Assembly: GCF_002284575.1 (NCBI RefSeq)
Contig: NZ_NPKJ01000034.1
Coordinates: 1-55,563 of the forward strand
DNA length: 55,563 nucleotides
Origin: Mesorhizobium temperatum
GTDB lineage: Bacteria > Pseudomonadota > Alphaproteobacteria > Rhizobiales > Rhizobiaceae
Direction: 5' to 3'
Shown: positions 34,704 to 43,162 of the stretch, piece after piece
How positions within the stretch are numbered: the first letter of the stretch is position 1
How the letters are laid out: the number at the start of each line of letters is the position of its first letter
The notes under the pieces: generated by a model
Database searches by the model: none
What the model saw: only the letters and a program-made list of their open reading frames with translations
Told to the model about the DNA's origin: nothing
Position numbers and translations under genes: made by a program

Positions 34704-35729
34704 TTGTCGAAAAGGATCGCGGGGCTTGGCCTGGCGGCGACAGTGGCAGCCATGCCATGGCCGGTCTATTCGGGAGTCTTGGCCAACGGAGTGACCGGAG
34801 CCGCGGTTGCCACTGCTGTTCCGTCCTCCGCTCTGAGTTTCCCCTCGGCCGCGCCCGCGTTCGACATCATCGATCCGGGCACCATATCGACCTCCCGACG
34901 CGAGGGAGAAGGCACACTGGCCGATGCATTGAAGGGCACCGTCTCCATCCTTTCCAAAGGCGCGGAACAGATCGTCGTCGGCATGTCGGTGCACGAGTTC
35001 GGCGAATACAAGGTGTCGCAGTACATTGCCAGCGAGATTCTGCGCGCCGCCAAGGACACCCAATTTCCTGCCGACACCCTTTTCGCGATCGCCGAGAAGG
35101 AGTCCTCCTTCGACATCAACAACCGCCCGCCTAAAGGGTCGGCACTTGGTCTTATGCAGTTCCTCGACCAGACATGGCTCGAGGCCGTGAAGAACTACGG
35201 TGCAGAGTTCGGCCTGGGCGACGAAGCGGAACTGATCCGGACCCGCCTCGACGGCAAGCGCGAACACCATTTCGTCGACGACAAGGCCGAAGAAGAGCGC
35301 ATCCTTGAATTCAGGCGCGATCCCTATCTGTCGGCAGCACTTGCGGCCAAGAACCTTCTCGCGGCCAAGGAACGCATCGAAGCCCGTCTCGAGAAGGCAA
35401 TGGACGAAAGGGATCTTTACCTCCCCCATTTCCTTGGCACCAACGGCGCAGCAAACCTTCTGTCGAACGCCGACGAGACGCCCAATGCCACGGCCAGCAA
35501 AATCTTCCCCAAGGCGGCGCGGTTCAATACCGCGATGTTCAGGGCCCAGGGAAAACAGCTCACCGTCGGCCAGTTTCACCAGCGCATGCGCTCCTTCCTA
35601 GAAGCCCGCATCGGCAAATACAGCGATGTCGAAACCCGCGTGAAACAGGCTGACCTGTCCTGGACAGCCGGTATCGAGAATCTCGTCTACGATTTGGGCA
35701 AACGGCTGGCGATGTCAATGCGACGGTAA
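34704..35729 (+). CDS. Lytic transglycosylase, SLT domain
   Basis: The product is about 341 residues, with a signal-like hydrophobic N-terminus (SKRIAGLGLAATVAAMPWPV). A helical region and then an SLT domain follow, holding FAIAEKESSFDINN with the catalytic Glu, GSALGLMQFLDQTWLEAVKNYG and the C-terminal YLPHFLGTNGAANLL. Such enzymes cleave the MurNAc-GlcNAc bond of peptidoglycan in the periplasm. The C-terminal 80 residues are an extra domain. The frame is open back to a TTG at 34578. I prefer the TTG at 34704, which places the hydrophobic segment at the N-terminus and has GGCGGA upstream, but the start is not settled. Confidence 0.82.
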   Translation: MSKRIAGLGLAATVAAMPWPVYSGVLANGVTGAAVATAVPSSALSFPSAAPAFDIIDPGTISTSRREGEGTLADALKGTVSILSKGAEQIVVGMSVHEFGEYKVSQYIASEILRAAKDTQFPADTLFAIAEKESSFDINNRPPKGSALGLMQFLDQTWLEAVKNYGAEFGLGDEAELIRTRLDGKREHHFVDDKAEEERILEFRRDPYLSAALAAKNLLAAKERIEARLEKAMDERDLYLPHFLGTNGAANLLSNADETPNATASKIFPKAARFNTAMFRAQGKQLTVGQFHQRMRSFLEARIGKYSDVETRVKQADLSWTAGIENLVYDLGKRLAMSMRR

Positions 35730-35754
35730 CCAGCCAGGTATCGGGTTTTCACCA

Positions 35755-36363
35755 CTAGGCGTGCCCGGCCGCCAGGCTGAGATGCGCGAGATCGATGCCG
35801 ATCGAAGCGAGAATCCGGTCGTATTTGCGCTCGATGTCGGTATCGAACAGAAGCTCCGCATTTGCCGGGCAGGTCAGCCAACCGTTCTCGGCGATTTCGC
35901 TTTCCAGCTGACCGGCGCCCCAGCCCGAATAGCCGAGCGCCATCAGCGCGTGCCGGGGCCCACGGCCCGACGATATGGCGCGCAATATGTCGACGGTCGC
36001 GGTCAGGCAAATGTCGTCGGAGACGGCCAGCGACGATTCCACCCGGTAGTCGCCCGAATGCAGGACGAAGCCGCGGCTGCGGTCCACCGGTCCGCCGTTG
36101 CGCACGACGAAGTCGCGGGCCTGGGCGGGCAAGCGGATCGCCTCCTGTTCGTTCATGATGCCGAGCTGCACGAGCAGATCCGGAAACAGCATCTGCTGCG
36201 TCTGGTTGATGACCAGGCCCATCGCGCCTTCGTCGCTGTGCGCACAAATGTAGATGACGGAGCGCGTAAAGCGGTCGTCCTTCATGCCGGGCATGGCAAT
36301 CAGGAACTGGTCATCGAGAAAGCCGCGTCCCGCAGCCATCTTCTTGTGGCGCAACAAGTCCAT
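35755..36363 (-). CDS. YqgE/AlgH-family protein
   Basis: The 202-residue product matches the UPF0301 (YqgE/AlgH) family: [58 protein letters not shown] and a late [19 protein letters not shown]. The family is widespread and was named after alginate regulation, but its mechanism is not established. I use the ATG at 36363 ([10 protein letters not shown]). The frame extends another 171 bases through the tandem repeats at 36439-36583, where it only spells out repeat translation. It is divergent from the DsbD-like gene. Confidence 0.9.
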   Translation of the reverse strand: MDLLRHKKMAAGRGFLDDQFLIAMPGMKDDRFTRSVIYICAHSDEGAMGLVINQTQQMLFPDLLVQLGIMNEQEAIRLPAQARDFVVRNGGPVDRSRGFVLHSGDYRVESSLAVSDDICLTATVDILRAISSGRGPRHALMALGYSGWGAGQLESEIAENGWLTCPANAELLFDTDIERKYDRILASIGIDLAHLSLAAGHA

Positions 36364-36438
36364 GAAGAGGAGCGTAACGCGTTTCTGAAGCGCCGAAAAG
36401 ATGCGCCGCGCGCGATTTGGTCGCAGATGTGCATCTAA

Positions 36439-36583
36439 GGTCACGCAAAAGCTGTGCCCGAGGTCACGCAAAGCTGTGCCCGAGGTCACGCAAAAGCTGT
36501 GCCCCAGGTCACGCAAAGCTGTGCCCGAGGTCACGCAAAGCTGTGCCCGAGGTCACGCAAAGCTGTGCCCGAGGTCACGCAAA
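36439..36583. repeat. Tandem 22-bp repeat tract, six copies plus a partial seventh
   Basis: The unit GGTCACGCAAAGCTGTGCCC followed by GA repeats head to tail from 36439. Copies 2, 4, 5 and 6 are identical and 22 bases long. Copies 1 and 3 have one extra A (23 bases), and copy 3 also ends CA. A seventh copy stops after 11 bases. Each unit has weak dyad symmetry (CACGC-AAA-GC-T-GTG). It fills the divergent region between yqgE and the DsbD-like gene. Confidence 0.92.
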
Positions 36584-36645
36584 TATGATAACAGCGACGC
36601 CATGAAGTCATTGCGCAGCCATGAACGGACGCTCAAATCACTGCC

Positions 36646-37452
36646 ATGCAAAGCTTGAAAGTCCTGCTGCTCAGCGCCGCTATTGGATGTGGAGCCGGCC
36701 TCCCTGCCGCAGCCTCCTCGTCGATCTGGTACAATAGCGAAGGCGGCAAAGTGCGGCTTGTGACCAGCGGCAAGCCCGACGAAGCCGGGCGCATCCATGG
36801 CGTCCTCGATATTGCGCTCAAGCCTGGCTGGAAAACCTACTGGCGCGATCCGGGCGACGCGGGCGTGCCGCCGCAAATCGATATCTCGGCCAGCACCAAC
36901 ATTGCCAACGCGACGTTTTCGTTTCCGCCGCCCCAGCGCCACGACGACGGCTACGGCAAATGGGCCGGCTATGACCATCCGGTTTCGCTGCCGGTGACCT
37001 TCACGCTGTCGGCGCCGAACGAGCCGGCCGTCATCGATGCCGATATCTTTCTCGGCATTTGCGAGACGATCTGCATCCCGGTGCAGACCAAGCTGACCAT
37101 CGATCCGGGCTCCGATCCGGACAATGTCGAAGATGCCGCGTTGGTGAAGGCGGCCCTTGCAACGCTGCCTGCTCCCGCAAGACCCGATTTCGGCATCAAT
37201 ATCCTGCCGGGCGACCGCGAGACACTGATTGTCGAGGCGAGCTTTCCGGGCAATCCCGAAGCAGCGGATTTCTTCGTCGCCGGTGAGCGGGATTACATGT
37301 TCGGCGTGCCGGCCCGCAGCGAAAAGGAAGGCAAGCTGGTGTTTACCGTGCCTATCCTCGACAGGCCGACGACGACGCCGACGGATGGCGGACTTTACTA
37401 CACGCTGACAACTGCGGCCGGCGCGGTCGAAGGCCTGCTGCCGTTCCCTTGA
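36646..37452 (+). CDS. DsbD N-domain-like periplasmic protein (protein-disulfide reductase type)
   Basis: The 268-residue product has a signal peptide (AAA/S cleavage near residue 24). Its domain is like the N-terminal domain of DsbD/ScsB-type reductases: LDIALKPGWKTYWRDPGDAGVPPQ, FPPPQRHDDGYGKWAGYDHPV and the Cys pair in GICETICIPV (C139, C143). In full-length DsbD this domain passes electrons from the membrane part to periplasmic thiol proteins. Here neither the membrane domain nor the thioredoxin domain is present in the gene or next to it, so a separate partner is needed. A peroxiredoxin follows in the same direction. Confidence 0.85.
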   Translation: MQSLKVLLLSAAIGCGAGLPAAASSSIWYNSEGGKVRLVTSGKPDEAGRIHGVLDIALKPGWKTYWRDPGDAGVPPQIDISASTNIANATFSFPPPQRHDDGYGKWAGYDHPVSLPVTFTLSAPNEPAVIDADIFLGICETICIPVQTKLTIDPGSDPDNVEDAALVKAALATLPAPARPDFGINILPGDRETLIVEASFPGNPEAADFFVAGERDYMFGVPARSEKEGKLVFTVPILDRPTTTPTDGGLYYTLTTAAGAVEGLLPFP

Positions 37453-37570
37453 TCCCGAGCAAAGGATGTTCAGGTCGAACATCCTTTTGTTCCCGGCTCC
37501 CCGATGTTGCGGGAAACACCTGAGTTCGCTATCGCAAGAACACTTCCATTCCATCTCTCAAGTGAGGACC

Positions 37571-38056
37571 ATGATGACGATTGCCGTTGGCGATAAACTG
37601 CCCGATGCGACCTTCAAGACGATGACTGCCGACGGCGCAAAAGCGATCACGACGGCCGAGATTTTCTCGGGAAAGAAGGTGGTGCTGTTCGCCGTTCCCG
37701 GCGCTTTCACGCCGACCTGCTCCAACAATCATCTGCCCGGCTATCTGGATAATTACGACGCCATCCTGGCGCGCGGCGTCGACACCATCGCCGTCGTCGC
37801 CGTCAACGATGTTCATGTGATGGGCGCCTGGGCCCGCTTCAGCGGCGGTGAAGGCAAGCTCCTTTATCTTGCCGACGGCAATGGCGATTTCGTCAAGTCG
37901 ATCGGCCTTGACGCCGATCTTTCCAGCGGCGGCATGGGGCTGCGCTCGAAGCGGTTTTCGATGATCGTCGACGACGGCAAGGTCACCGCGCTCAATGTCG
38001 AGACAAAGCCCGGCGTCGACGAATCCGGGGCGGCTCATATTCTCGGACAGCTTTAG
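37571..38056 (+). CDS. Peroxiredoxin, Prx5-like
   Basis: The 161-residue product has the Prx5/AhpE-like pattern. MTIAVGDKLPDATFKT at the N-terminus leads to the peroxidatic site VPGAFTPTCSNNHLPGY (C50), followed by KSIGLDADLSSGGMGLRSKRFSMIVDDGKV. It reduces peroxides with glutathione or a thioredoxin-type donor. No second Cys in a typical resolving position is seen. The ATG at 37571 has GAGG upstream; the open frame back to 37466 overlaps non-conserved sequence. A hairpin terminator follows. Confidence 0.92.
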   Translation: MMTIAVGDKLPDATFKTMTADGAKAITTAEIFSGKKVVLFAVPGAFTPTCSNNHLPGYLDNYDAILARGVDTIAVVAVNDVHVMGAWARFSGGEGKLLYLADGNGDFVKSIGLDADLSSGGMGLRSKRFSMIVDDGKVTALNVETKPGVDESGAAHILGQL

Positions 38057-38073
38057 ATTTCGGCTTGGGCTCT

Positions 38074-38092
38074 AAAAGCGCGTCGCGCTTTT
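38074..38092 (+). terminator. Intrinsic terminator after the peroxiredoxin gene
   Basis: AAAAGCGC (38074-38081) and GCGCTTTT (38085-38092) pair around a GTC loop, 18 bases after the stop. A T-rich stretch (AAGTCTTTGTTTTT) follows. The A/T flanks make it usable in both directions. Confidence 0.7.
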
Positions 38093-38106
38093 AAGTCTTT
38101 GTTTTT

Positions 38107-38189
38107 ATGCATGTCGTTATCCCAAACCGCTGCGCACCCTCGGGTCAAGCCCGGTCGGGCCCGAGGGCATGCTTTTGGGCGACATGCAT
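38107..38189. repeat. Nested palindromic intergenic element (rhizobial type)
   Basis: Outer arms ATGCATGTCG (38107-38116) and CGACATGCAT (38180-38189) are perfect inverted repeats. Inside them CCCAAA (38121-38126) pairs with TTTGGG (38174-38179). Further inside, CCCTCGGG (38137-38144) pairs with CCCGAGGG (38160-38167). Half copies occur at 28825 and 31493. The whole element would fold into a long hairpin with an internal second hairpin. Confidence 0.8.
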
Positions 38190-38217
38190 TAGGGACTGCT
38201 TGCTTTGGGGGACCTCA

Positions 38218-38700
38218 ATGATGTTTGACATCTTCTGGCGCGCTGTGGCGATCGGCATCGGCGCCACGGCGCTCATGGACCTCTGGGCGATTTTCCTGAA
38301 CACCGTGTTTGCTCAGCCGCGGCCGAACTGGGGACTGATCGGTCGCTGGGTCTGGCATCTAAGGCGCGGCAAGGTCTTCCACGACGACATCGGCGAGGCA
38401 GCACCCTACGCGCATGAATCGGCGCTGGGCTGGGCCTTCCACTATTTTGTCGGCATCGTCTACGGCATCATTCTGGTCGTTTTGGCGGGAGCGGCGTGGC
38501 TGGCCGCGCCGACCTTCCCGCCGGCCTTCATCCTCGGCATCGTCACCGTGGGCGCCGGCTGGTTCCTGCTGGCGCCCGGCATGGGCGCTGGCTGGGCCGC
38601 ATCAAAGCGCCCCAACCCCATGCAGATCCGCGCCCTCAATCTCGTCTCACATACGGTGTTCGCGCTCGGGCTTTTCGGCACGGCGCTGCTGATCCGTTAG
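38218..38700 (+). CDS. DUF2938 membrane protein
   Basis: The 160-residue product has about four hydrophobic segments and matches DUF2938: FWRAVAIGIGATALMDLWAI, QPRPNWGLIGRWVWHLRRGKVFHDDIG, ALGWAFHYFVGIVYGI and a late LVSHTVFALGLFGTAL. It is an inner-membrane protein of unknown function. The ATG at 38218 follows GGGGGACC at good distance; the upstream frame runs through the palindromic element and is not coding. It is convergent with the histidine phosphatase gene, with five bases between stops. Confidence 0.88.
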   Translation: MMFDIFWRAVAIGIGATALMDLWAIFLNTVFAQPRPNWGLIGRWVWHLRRGKVFHDDIGEAAPYAHESALGWAFHYFVGIVYGIILVVLAGAAWLAAPTFPPAFILGIVTVGAGWFLLAPGMGAGWAASKRPNPMQIRALNLVSHTVFALGLFGTALLIR

Positions 38701-38705
38701 CCAAA

Positions 38706-39299
38706 TTAATCGTCGCGGTGCTGCGCCAGCCTGTCGATCGGCCGCCATCCGTGGACAACGCGACGCGCGCGGATATCGTACGCGAAATAGTTCCCGCCGC
38801 CCGCTGGCTGATCCGCCTCACGGCTGATCTCCCGCCGGCCGAGAGAAAGCAGCAGAAGCGTTCCGACACCTCCGTGGCCCACGAAAGCAACGTCGGCGGC
38901 GTCATCTGTGCCGAGCACAGCGTCTACCTCGCTCAGAATACGATGCTGAGCATCGATAGCCCGCTCCCATCCGCGAATGCTGCTGTATGGATTGGCGAAG
39001 AATTGGTCCGCGACCGCTTCGAACTCCGCAGGCGGTAGGAAACCGGTTGCCGATCGGTCATTCTCATGCATCCGTTCCCTCACCTCGACCTCAAGGCGGA
39101 GATGCCTTCCGAGTATCTCGGCGGTTTCTATCGCCTTGCGTTCACCCGATGACACGATACGCCGGATCGACCGAACCCACGGCTGATCGAGCATTGCAGA
39201 CGTTCTCGCTCGCCCGATGTCGGATAGCCCCCACTCTGGCACTGGAACATTGGCATCGATCCGAACCTGGGGATGCGTGATGTAGTATGCGATCGGCAT
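38706..39299 (-). CDS. Histidine phosphatase-superfamily protein with variant THP motif
   Basis: The 197-residue product follows the histidine phosphatase pattern. The N-terminal YYITHPQVRID holds H9 at the place of the catalytic His of RHG. Then come PEWGLSDIGRARTSAM, SSGERKAIETAEIL and the second His in VAFVGHGGVGTLLL. The usual RHG reads THP, so the phosphate-binding Arg before the His is lost. Variants of this kind occur in Rhizobiales, and their activity is not known. The fold is clear, the substrate is not. Confidence 0.82.
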   Translation of the reverse strand: MPIAYYITHPQVRIDANVPVPEWGLSDIGRARTSAMLDQPWVRSIRRIVSSGERKAIETAEILGRHLRLEVEVRERMHENDRSATGFLPPAEFEAVADQFFANPYSSIRGWERAIDAQHRILSEVDAVLGTDDAADVAFVGHGGVGTLLLLSLGRREISREADQPAGGGNYFAYDIRARRVVHGWRPIDRLAQHRDD

Positions 39300-39341
39300 G
39301 ATAGAGGTCTTCCTGCCAGAGAGCGGACCCGCAGCCGGAAT

Positions 39342-39869
39342 TCAATAACTCTGGGTCGAGCGCCGTGGCTTTGCGACCGCCGGCTGCTTCGACTGCGGGC
39401 CTGGCTTCGGCGTCGCGGTCTTGACGGGGCCTTTCTTGAACGGCGCCATGCCGAGCCGCGCCAGCTCGTCGGCACGCTCGTTCTCCGGATGGCCGGCGTG
39501 GCCCTTGACCCAATGCCAGATCACCTGATGACGGTTGCGCGCCTCGTCGAGGGCCTGCCACAGTTCGGCATTCTTCACCGGTTGTCTGGCGGCGGTCTTC
39601 CAGCCGTTGCGCTTCCAGCCGTCGATCCAGCTGAAAATACCGTCCTTGACGTAGTTGCTGTCGGTATAAAGATCGACGGCGCAGGGTTCTTTCAGCGCAT
39701 TGAGCGCCGAGATGGCGGCCAAAAGTTCCATGCGGTTGTTGGTGGTAGCAGCCTCGCCGCCCGACAGTTCTTTCGTGGCGCCGTTGAAACGCAGGACCGC
39801 CCCCCAGCCGCCAGGCCCCGGATTGCCCGAACAGGCACCATCGGTGAAGATTTCAACGCGCTTGGTCAT
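39342..39869 (-). CDS. rnhA: Ribonuclease HI
   Basis: The 175-residue product carries the four catalytic acids at the same numbers as E. coli RNase HI: D10 ([16 protein letters not shown]), E48 (NRMELLAAI), D70 ([10 protein letters not shown]) and D134 (ERADELAR), plus H124 in KGHAGH. It removes RNA from RNA-DNA hybrids. The last 30 residues form a Lys/Pro-rich tail not needed for the fold. Its ATG overlaps the stop of thrB (ATGA), so translation is probably coupled. The longer frame to 40136 is a shadow of thrB. Confidence 0.96.
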   Translation of the reverse strand: MTKRVEIFTDGACSGNPGPGGWGAVLRFNGATKELSGGEAATTNNRMELLAAISALNALKEPCAVDLYTDSNYVKDGIFSWIDGWKRNGWKTAARQPVKNAELWQALDEARNRHQVIWHWVKGHAGHPENERADELARLGMAPFKKGPVKTATPKPGPQSKQPAVAKPRRSTQSY

Positions 39870-40828
39870 GTCAGTCCATACTCGGAAGGAGATTTGATCG
39901 CCCGGTGGAAACGCATCCGCCTGATATATTCGGTCGGGTCGCGTTTTATGACCAGCCCGCCGTTGGCAACGGTCAGCCAGTCGTAAAGCCGGGTCAGCAT
40001 GAAGCGCAGCGCCGAGCCGCGCGCCAGTATCGGCAGCGCAGCTTTCTCCTCGCCGCTCAAGGGCCGCACGCTTTGGTAGCCGGCAAGCAGCGCCGTGCCC
40101 TTGGTCAGGTTGAAGGAAAAATCCTTCTCGAAGCACCAGGCGTTGAGGCAGGTCGCGACATCATAGGCGTAGAGATCGTTGCAGGCGAAATAGAAGTCGA
40201 TCAGCCCGGACAGTTTTTCGCCGAGGAAGAAGACATTGTCGGGGAAAAGATCGGCGTGGATGATGCCTTCCGGCAGGTCTTTGGGCCAGTTCCGCTCGAA
40301 ATCGGCGAAGTCGGCATCGACCTCGGCCGCCAGTCCCGGCTCGACCTCGTCGGCGCGAGAGCGAGCGGCGCTCCACAGCTTGCGCCAGCCATCAATGGCA
40401 AGAGCATTCGGACGGGTCATCGGAAAGTCGGCGCCGGCAAGATGCAGTGCCGCCAGCGCCTTGCCTACCTCGCCGCAATGCGCTGATGTCGGCCGCCGCA
40501 GCGAAAGGCCTTCGAGGAAAGTGATGATGACCGCCGGCCGGCCGGCAAGCGTTCCGATGACGTCGCCATCATGCGCCGTCACCGGAAGCGGGCAGGAAAT
40601 GCCCTTCCTGGCAAGGTGACCCATGAGGCCGAGGAAGAACGGCAGGTCGGCCTTGTCGACGCGCTTTTCGTAGAGCGTCAGGATGTAGGAGCCGCTGGTC
40701 GTGTGCAGCAGGAAATTCGAGTTCTCGGTGCCTTCGGCGATGCCCTTGTAGGACAGGAGATCGCCGACCGGATAGGCCTCCAGGAACGCACCGAGCTCAC
40801 CTTCGTTGACGTCGGTGTAGACCGCCAT
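39866..40828 (-). CDS. thrB: Homoserine kinase (ThrB, aminoglycoside-phosphotransferase fold)
   Basis: The 320-residue product is of the APH-fold homoserine kinase type common in alphaproteobacteria, not the GHMP type. Features are [19 protein letters not shown] at the N-terminus, the nucleotide lobe with [20 protein letters not shown], the catalytic loop [13 protein letters not shown] and the metal-binding [17 protein letters not shown]. It phosphorylates homoserine for threonine synthase. It lies five bases after ispH, and its TGA overlaps the rnhA start. Confidence 0.94.
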   Translation of the reverse strand: MAVYTDVNEGELGAFLEAYPVGDLLSYKGIAEGTENSNFLLHTTSGSYILTLYEKRVDKADLPFFLGLMGHLARKGISCPLPVTAHDGDVIGTLAGRPAVIITFLEGLSLRRPTSAHCGEVGKALAALHLAGADFPMTRPNALAIDGWRKLWSAARSRADEVEPGLAAEVDADFADFERNWPKDLPEGIIHADLFPDNVFFLGEKLSGLIDFYFACNDLYAYDVATCLNAWCFEKDFSFNLTKGTALLAGYQSVRPLSGEEKAALPILARGSALRFMLTRLYDWLTVANGGLVIKRDPTEYIRRMRFHRAIKSPSEYGLT

Positions 40829-40833
40829 GGACT

Positions 40834-41844
40834 CTACGCGGCCCCGTTGACGAAGGCCATGTCGGCCGCCGTCAGTTCGACGTCGCGCAGGACCCGCATC
40901 ACCGGAAAATCTTCCGTTTCCGTCGCCGTCACCGCCAGCTCGATCGTCACGTCGAAGCGCTGCCGGAACGCATCGACGATCTCGTCGACGATGATTTCCG
41001 GCGCCGACGCGCCTGCCGACAGACCGAGCGTCGAGATGTCGGCAATGTCAGTCCACGGAATTTCGGAGGCGCGCTGTACGAGAAGCGACATAGAGGCGCC
41101 GGCGCGTTCGGCCACTTCGACAAGACGCCGCGAATTGGACGAGTTGGGGGCGCCGACGATCAGGAAGAGATCGGAGCCCGCGGCGGTCTCCTTGACCGCT
41201 TCCTGACGGTTGGTGGTGGCGTAGCAGATTGATTCCGCTGCCGCCGCATGCAAATCGGGAAAACGATCCTTAAGCACCCGGATGATGCCGGCGGTGTCCT
41301 CGACCGACAGCGTCGTCTGGGTGACGAAACCGAGCGCCTGCTGGTCGGCGGGCACCAAATTCGCCGCGTCGGCTTCGGTCTCGATCAAGGTGACGGCGCC
41401 ATCCGGCAACTGCCCCATCGTGCCGATCACTTCCGGGTGGCCGGCATGGCCGATCAGAAGCACATGACGGCCGAGCCGCTGATGGCGCATCGCCTGCTTG
41501 TGGACCTTCGACACCAGCGGGCAGGTGGCGTCGAGATAGAAGAGGTTGCGCGCCTGGGCGTCAGCCGGCACCGACTTCGGCACGCCATGCGCCGAAAAGA
41601 CGACCGGGCTCTGGCGGTGTTTCGCCGGTATCTCGGAGAGCTCCTCGATGAACACCGCACCGAGGCTTTGCAACCCCTCGACGACGTAGCGATTGTGTAC
41701 GATCTCGTGGCGGACATAGACCGGCGCGCCGTATTTCTTCAGCGCCAGCACAACGATCTGGATGGCGCGATCGACGCCAGCGCAGAAGCCCCGCGGCTGG
41801 CAGAGCCTTATCGTCAGCGGTGGCTTTGTGGTCGTGTGAAGCAT
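40834..41844 (-). CDS. ispH: 4-hydroxy-3-methylbut-2-enyl diphosphate reductase IspH
   Basis: The 336-residue product has the three Cys ligands of the catalytic [4Fe-4S] cluster: C21 in [13 protein letters not shown]108 in [12 protein letters not shown] and C207 in [11 protein letters not shown]. Substrate motifs HEIVHN, SAHGVP and [11 protein letters not shown] and the late [10 protein letters not shown] are present. It catalyses the last step of the MEP isoprenoid pathway, giving IPP and DMAPP. Length and motifs are normal. It precedes thrB by five bases and follows surf1 by 97 bases. Confidence 0.97.
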   Translation of the reverse strand: MLHTTTKPPLTIRLCQPRGFCAGVDRAIQIVVLALKKYGAPVYVRHEIVHNRYVVEGLQSLGAVFIEELSEIPAKHRQSPVVFSAHGVPKSVPADAQARNLFYLDATCPLVSKVHKQAMRHQRLGRHVLLIGHAGHPEVIGTMGQLPDGAVTLIETEADAANLVPADQQALGFVTQTTLSVEDTAGIIRVLKDRFPDLHAAAAESICYATTNRQEAVKETAAGSDLFLIVGAPNSSNSRRLVEVAERAGASMSLLVQRASEIPWTDIADISTLGLSAGASAPEIIVDEIVDAFRQRFDVTIELAVTATETEDFPVMRVLRDVELTAADMAFVNGAA

Positions 41845-41941
41845 GATTTCCCGGCCGGTTGTCGTAACGTGAGCTCAAGTCTTGAACTCAAAGCGCGAAA
41901 TGAGGTGCGCACCCCTGCCCTGTCAAGGGCGCCGGTGCCGA

Positions 41942-42697
41942 TCATTCTTCTTTCGCCGGACGGCGCAGCCTGAAGATGAGGACGCCGGCAAGGGCAGCGG
42001 CAAGGCCGTACCAGGTTACGGCGTATTGCAGATGGCTGTTCGGCAGGTCGATGACGGTCACTCCGCCGACCGGCAGCCCACCCGGGTTCGGCGTGGCGTC
42101 GGCGTCGATGAAGAATGGCACCAGCCCCGTGCCGGCCGGCAGACCGGCGCTCGCCGCCATCGCATCGTGATCCTTCCAGTAGAAGATATTCTTCTGCGGA
42201 TCATTGTCGGGAAGCATCATCGAGGGTTTCGCCGGCAGCGGGTTGCGGGCGAGCCCCGTCACCGTCACCTGGCCCGCACCCTGGCTTTGCGGGCGCTTGG
42301 CCGCGTCCTTGAGATCGTAGGGCACGAAGCCGCGATTGATCAGGACGAAGCGGCCATCCTCCAGATGCAAGGGCGTGAAGACATCGAAACCGGACTGGCC
42401 CTCCCAGGTCGCGAAGAAATGTCGCTCGCCTTGATGCAGCAAAGTGCCTGATGCCGTCACCGGCGTGTAATCGATATCGCCGGTTGCGGCGAACCGCTTT
42501 TCGACCTCGGCCAACGGCACAGGTGCGGAATGCGTGCGCTGGCCGATCGTCTGGAGAAGACCCTCTTTCCAGTACAGGCGCTGGACCTGCCAGGTGCCGA
42601 GCGCCAGAAGGATGAGGAACAGCACGAGGCAGAGGCCAAGCAGCAATGCCGTCTTCGGCCGCGAACGGCCTGTGATCGAACCGGATGTCGTGCTCAT
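41942..42697 (-). CDS. SURF1-family cytochrome oxidase assembly protein
   Basis: The 251-residue product has an N-terminal membrane helix (TALLLGLCLVLFLILLALG) followed by the family signature GTWQVQRLYWKEGLL. A periplasmic domain follows with FDVFTPLHLEDGRFVLINRGFVP, and a second membrane helix (LQYAVTWYGLAAALAGVLIF) is at the C-terminus. SURF1 proteins help insert heme a into subunit I. The ATG at 42697 overlaps the stop of the DUF983 gene (ATGA). A much longer frame upstream is not coding. Confidence 0.95.
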   Translation of the reverse strand: MSTTSGSITGRSRPKTALLLGLCLVLFLILLALGTWQVQRLYWKEGLLQTIGQRTHSAPVPLAEVEKRFAATGDIDYTPVTASGTLLHQGERHFFATWEGQSGFDVFTPLHLEDGRFVLINRGFVPYDLKDAAKRPQSQGAGQVTVTGLARNPLPAKPSMMLPDNDPQKNIFYWKDHDAMAASAGLPAGTGLVPFFIDADATPNPGGLPVGGVTVIDLPNSHLQYAVTWYGLAAALAGVLIFRLRRPAKEE

Positions 42698-43080
42698 TCG
42701 CCGAGGTCCAGCCTGCCCTCTGCCGCCTTGTTGCGGTATTGCAGCGTCAGGAGCACACCCTTGATCAGCCTGAGCGCGCCCAGGCAAAGCACCAGCGTCA
42801 GCGGTATCCACAGCAGGAAATGCAGCCAGAGCGGCGGATTCAGCGTCACCTCCATCCACAGCGCCAGCCCGACGACGATGAATCCGATGATCAGAATGAC
42901 GAACACCGCCGGCCCGTCGCCGGCATCGGCGTAGGAATAGTCGAGGCCGCAATTGGCGCAGCGTTTGCCGACGGTGAGGAAGCCGGAAAACAGCTGTCCC
43001 TCGCCGCAGCGCGGGCAGCGGCCGTGCAGGCCGGCCGAAATCGGATCGATTGGTGGCCAGATCGCCTTGTCGTCGCTCAT
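42694..43080 (-). CDS. DUF983 membrane protein
   Basis: The 128-residue product starts with a zinc-ribbon-like cytoplasmic part, CPRCGEGQLFSGFLTVGKRCANCGLDYSYADAGD, with two CxxC pairs. Two hydrophobic helices follow (VFVILIIGFIVVGLALWM and LLWIPLTLVLCLGALRLI). It matches DUF983, a small membrane protein regularly encoded in alphaproteobacterial cox clusters between ctaE and surf1. An assembly role is likely from context but not shown. Its stop overlaps the surf1 start. Confidence 0.9.
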   Translation of the reverse strand: MSDDKAIWPPIDPISAGLHGRCPRCGEGQLFSGFLTVGKRCANCGLDYSYADAGDGPAVFVILIIGFIVVGLALWMEVTLNPPLWLHFLLWIPLTLVLCLGALRLIKGVLLTLQYRNKAAEGRLDLGE

Positions 43081-43162
43081 TGCGATATCTTAGTGCCGTT
43101 CGCCCCAAAAGATAAGGCGGCCACGTCGCCGCAGCCGCCCATTCGATTCCCCAAGAAGATTT

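Noticed and set aside
36439..36583. Possible CRISPR array
   Set aside because: The units are directly adjacent with no unique spacers, so it is a simple tandem repeat.
36401..36658. Short open frames on both strands through the tandem repeats
   Set aside because: They only spell out the repeat (for example [11 protein letters not shown]) and have no ribosome binding site or similarity.
41942..43108. Single long frame fusing SURF1 with 137 upstream residues
   Set aside because: The upstream part overlaps the DUF983 gene in another frame, and the SURF1 start at 42697 is marked by an ATGA overlap.
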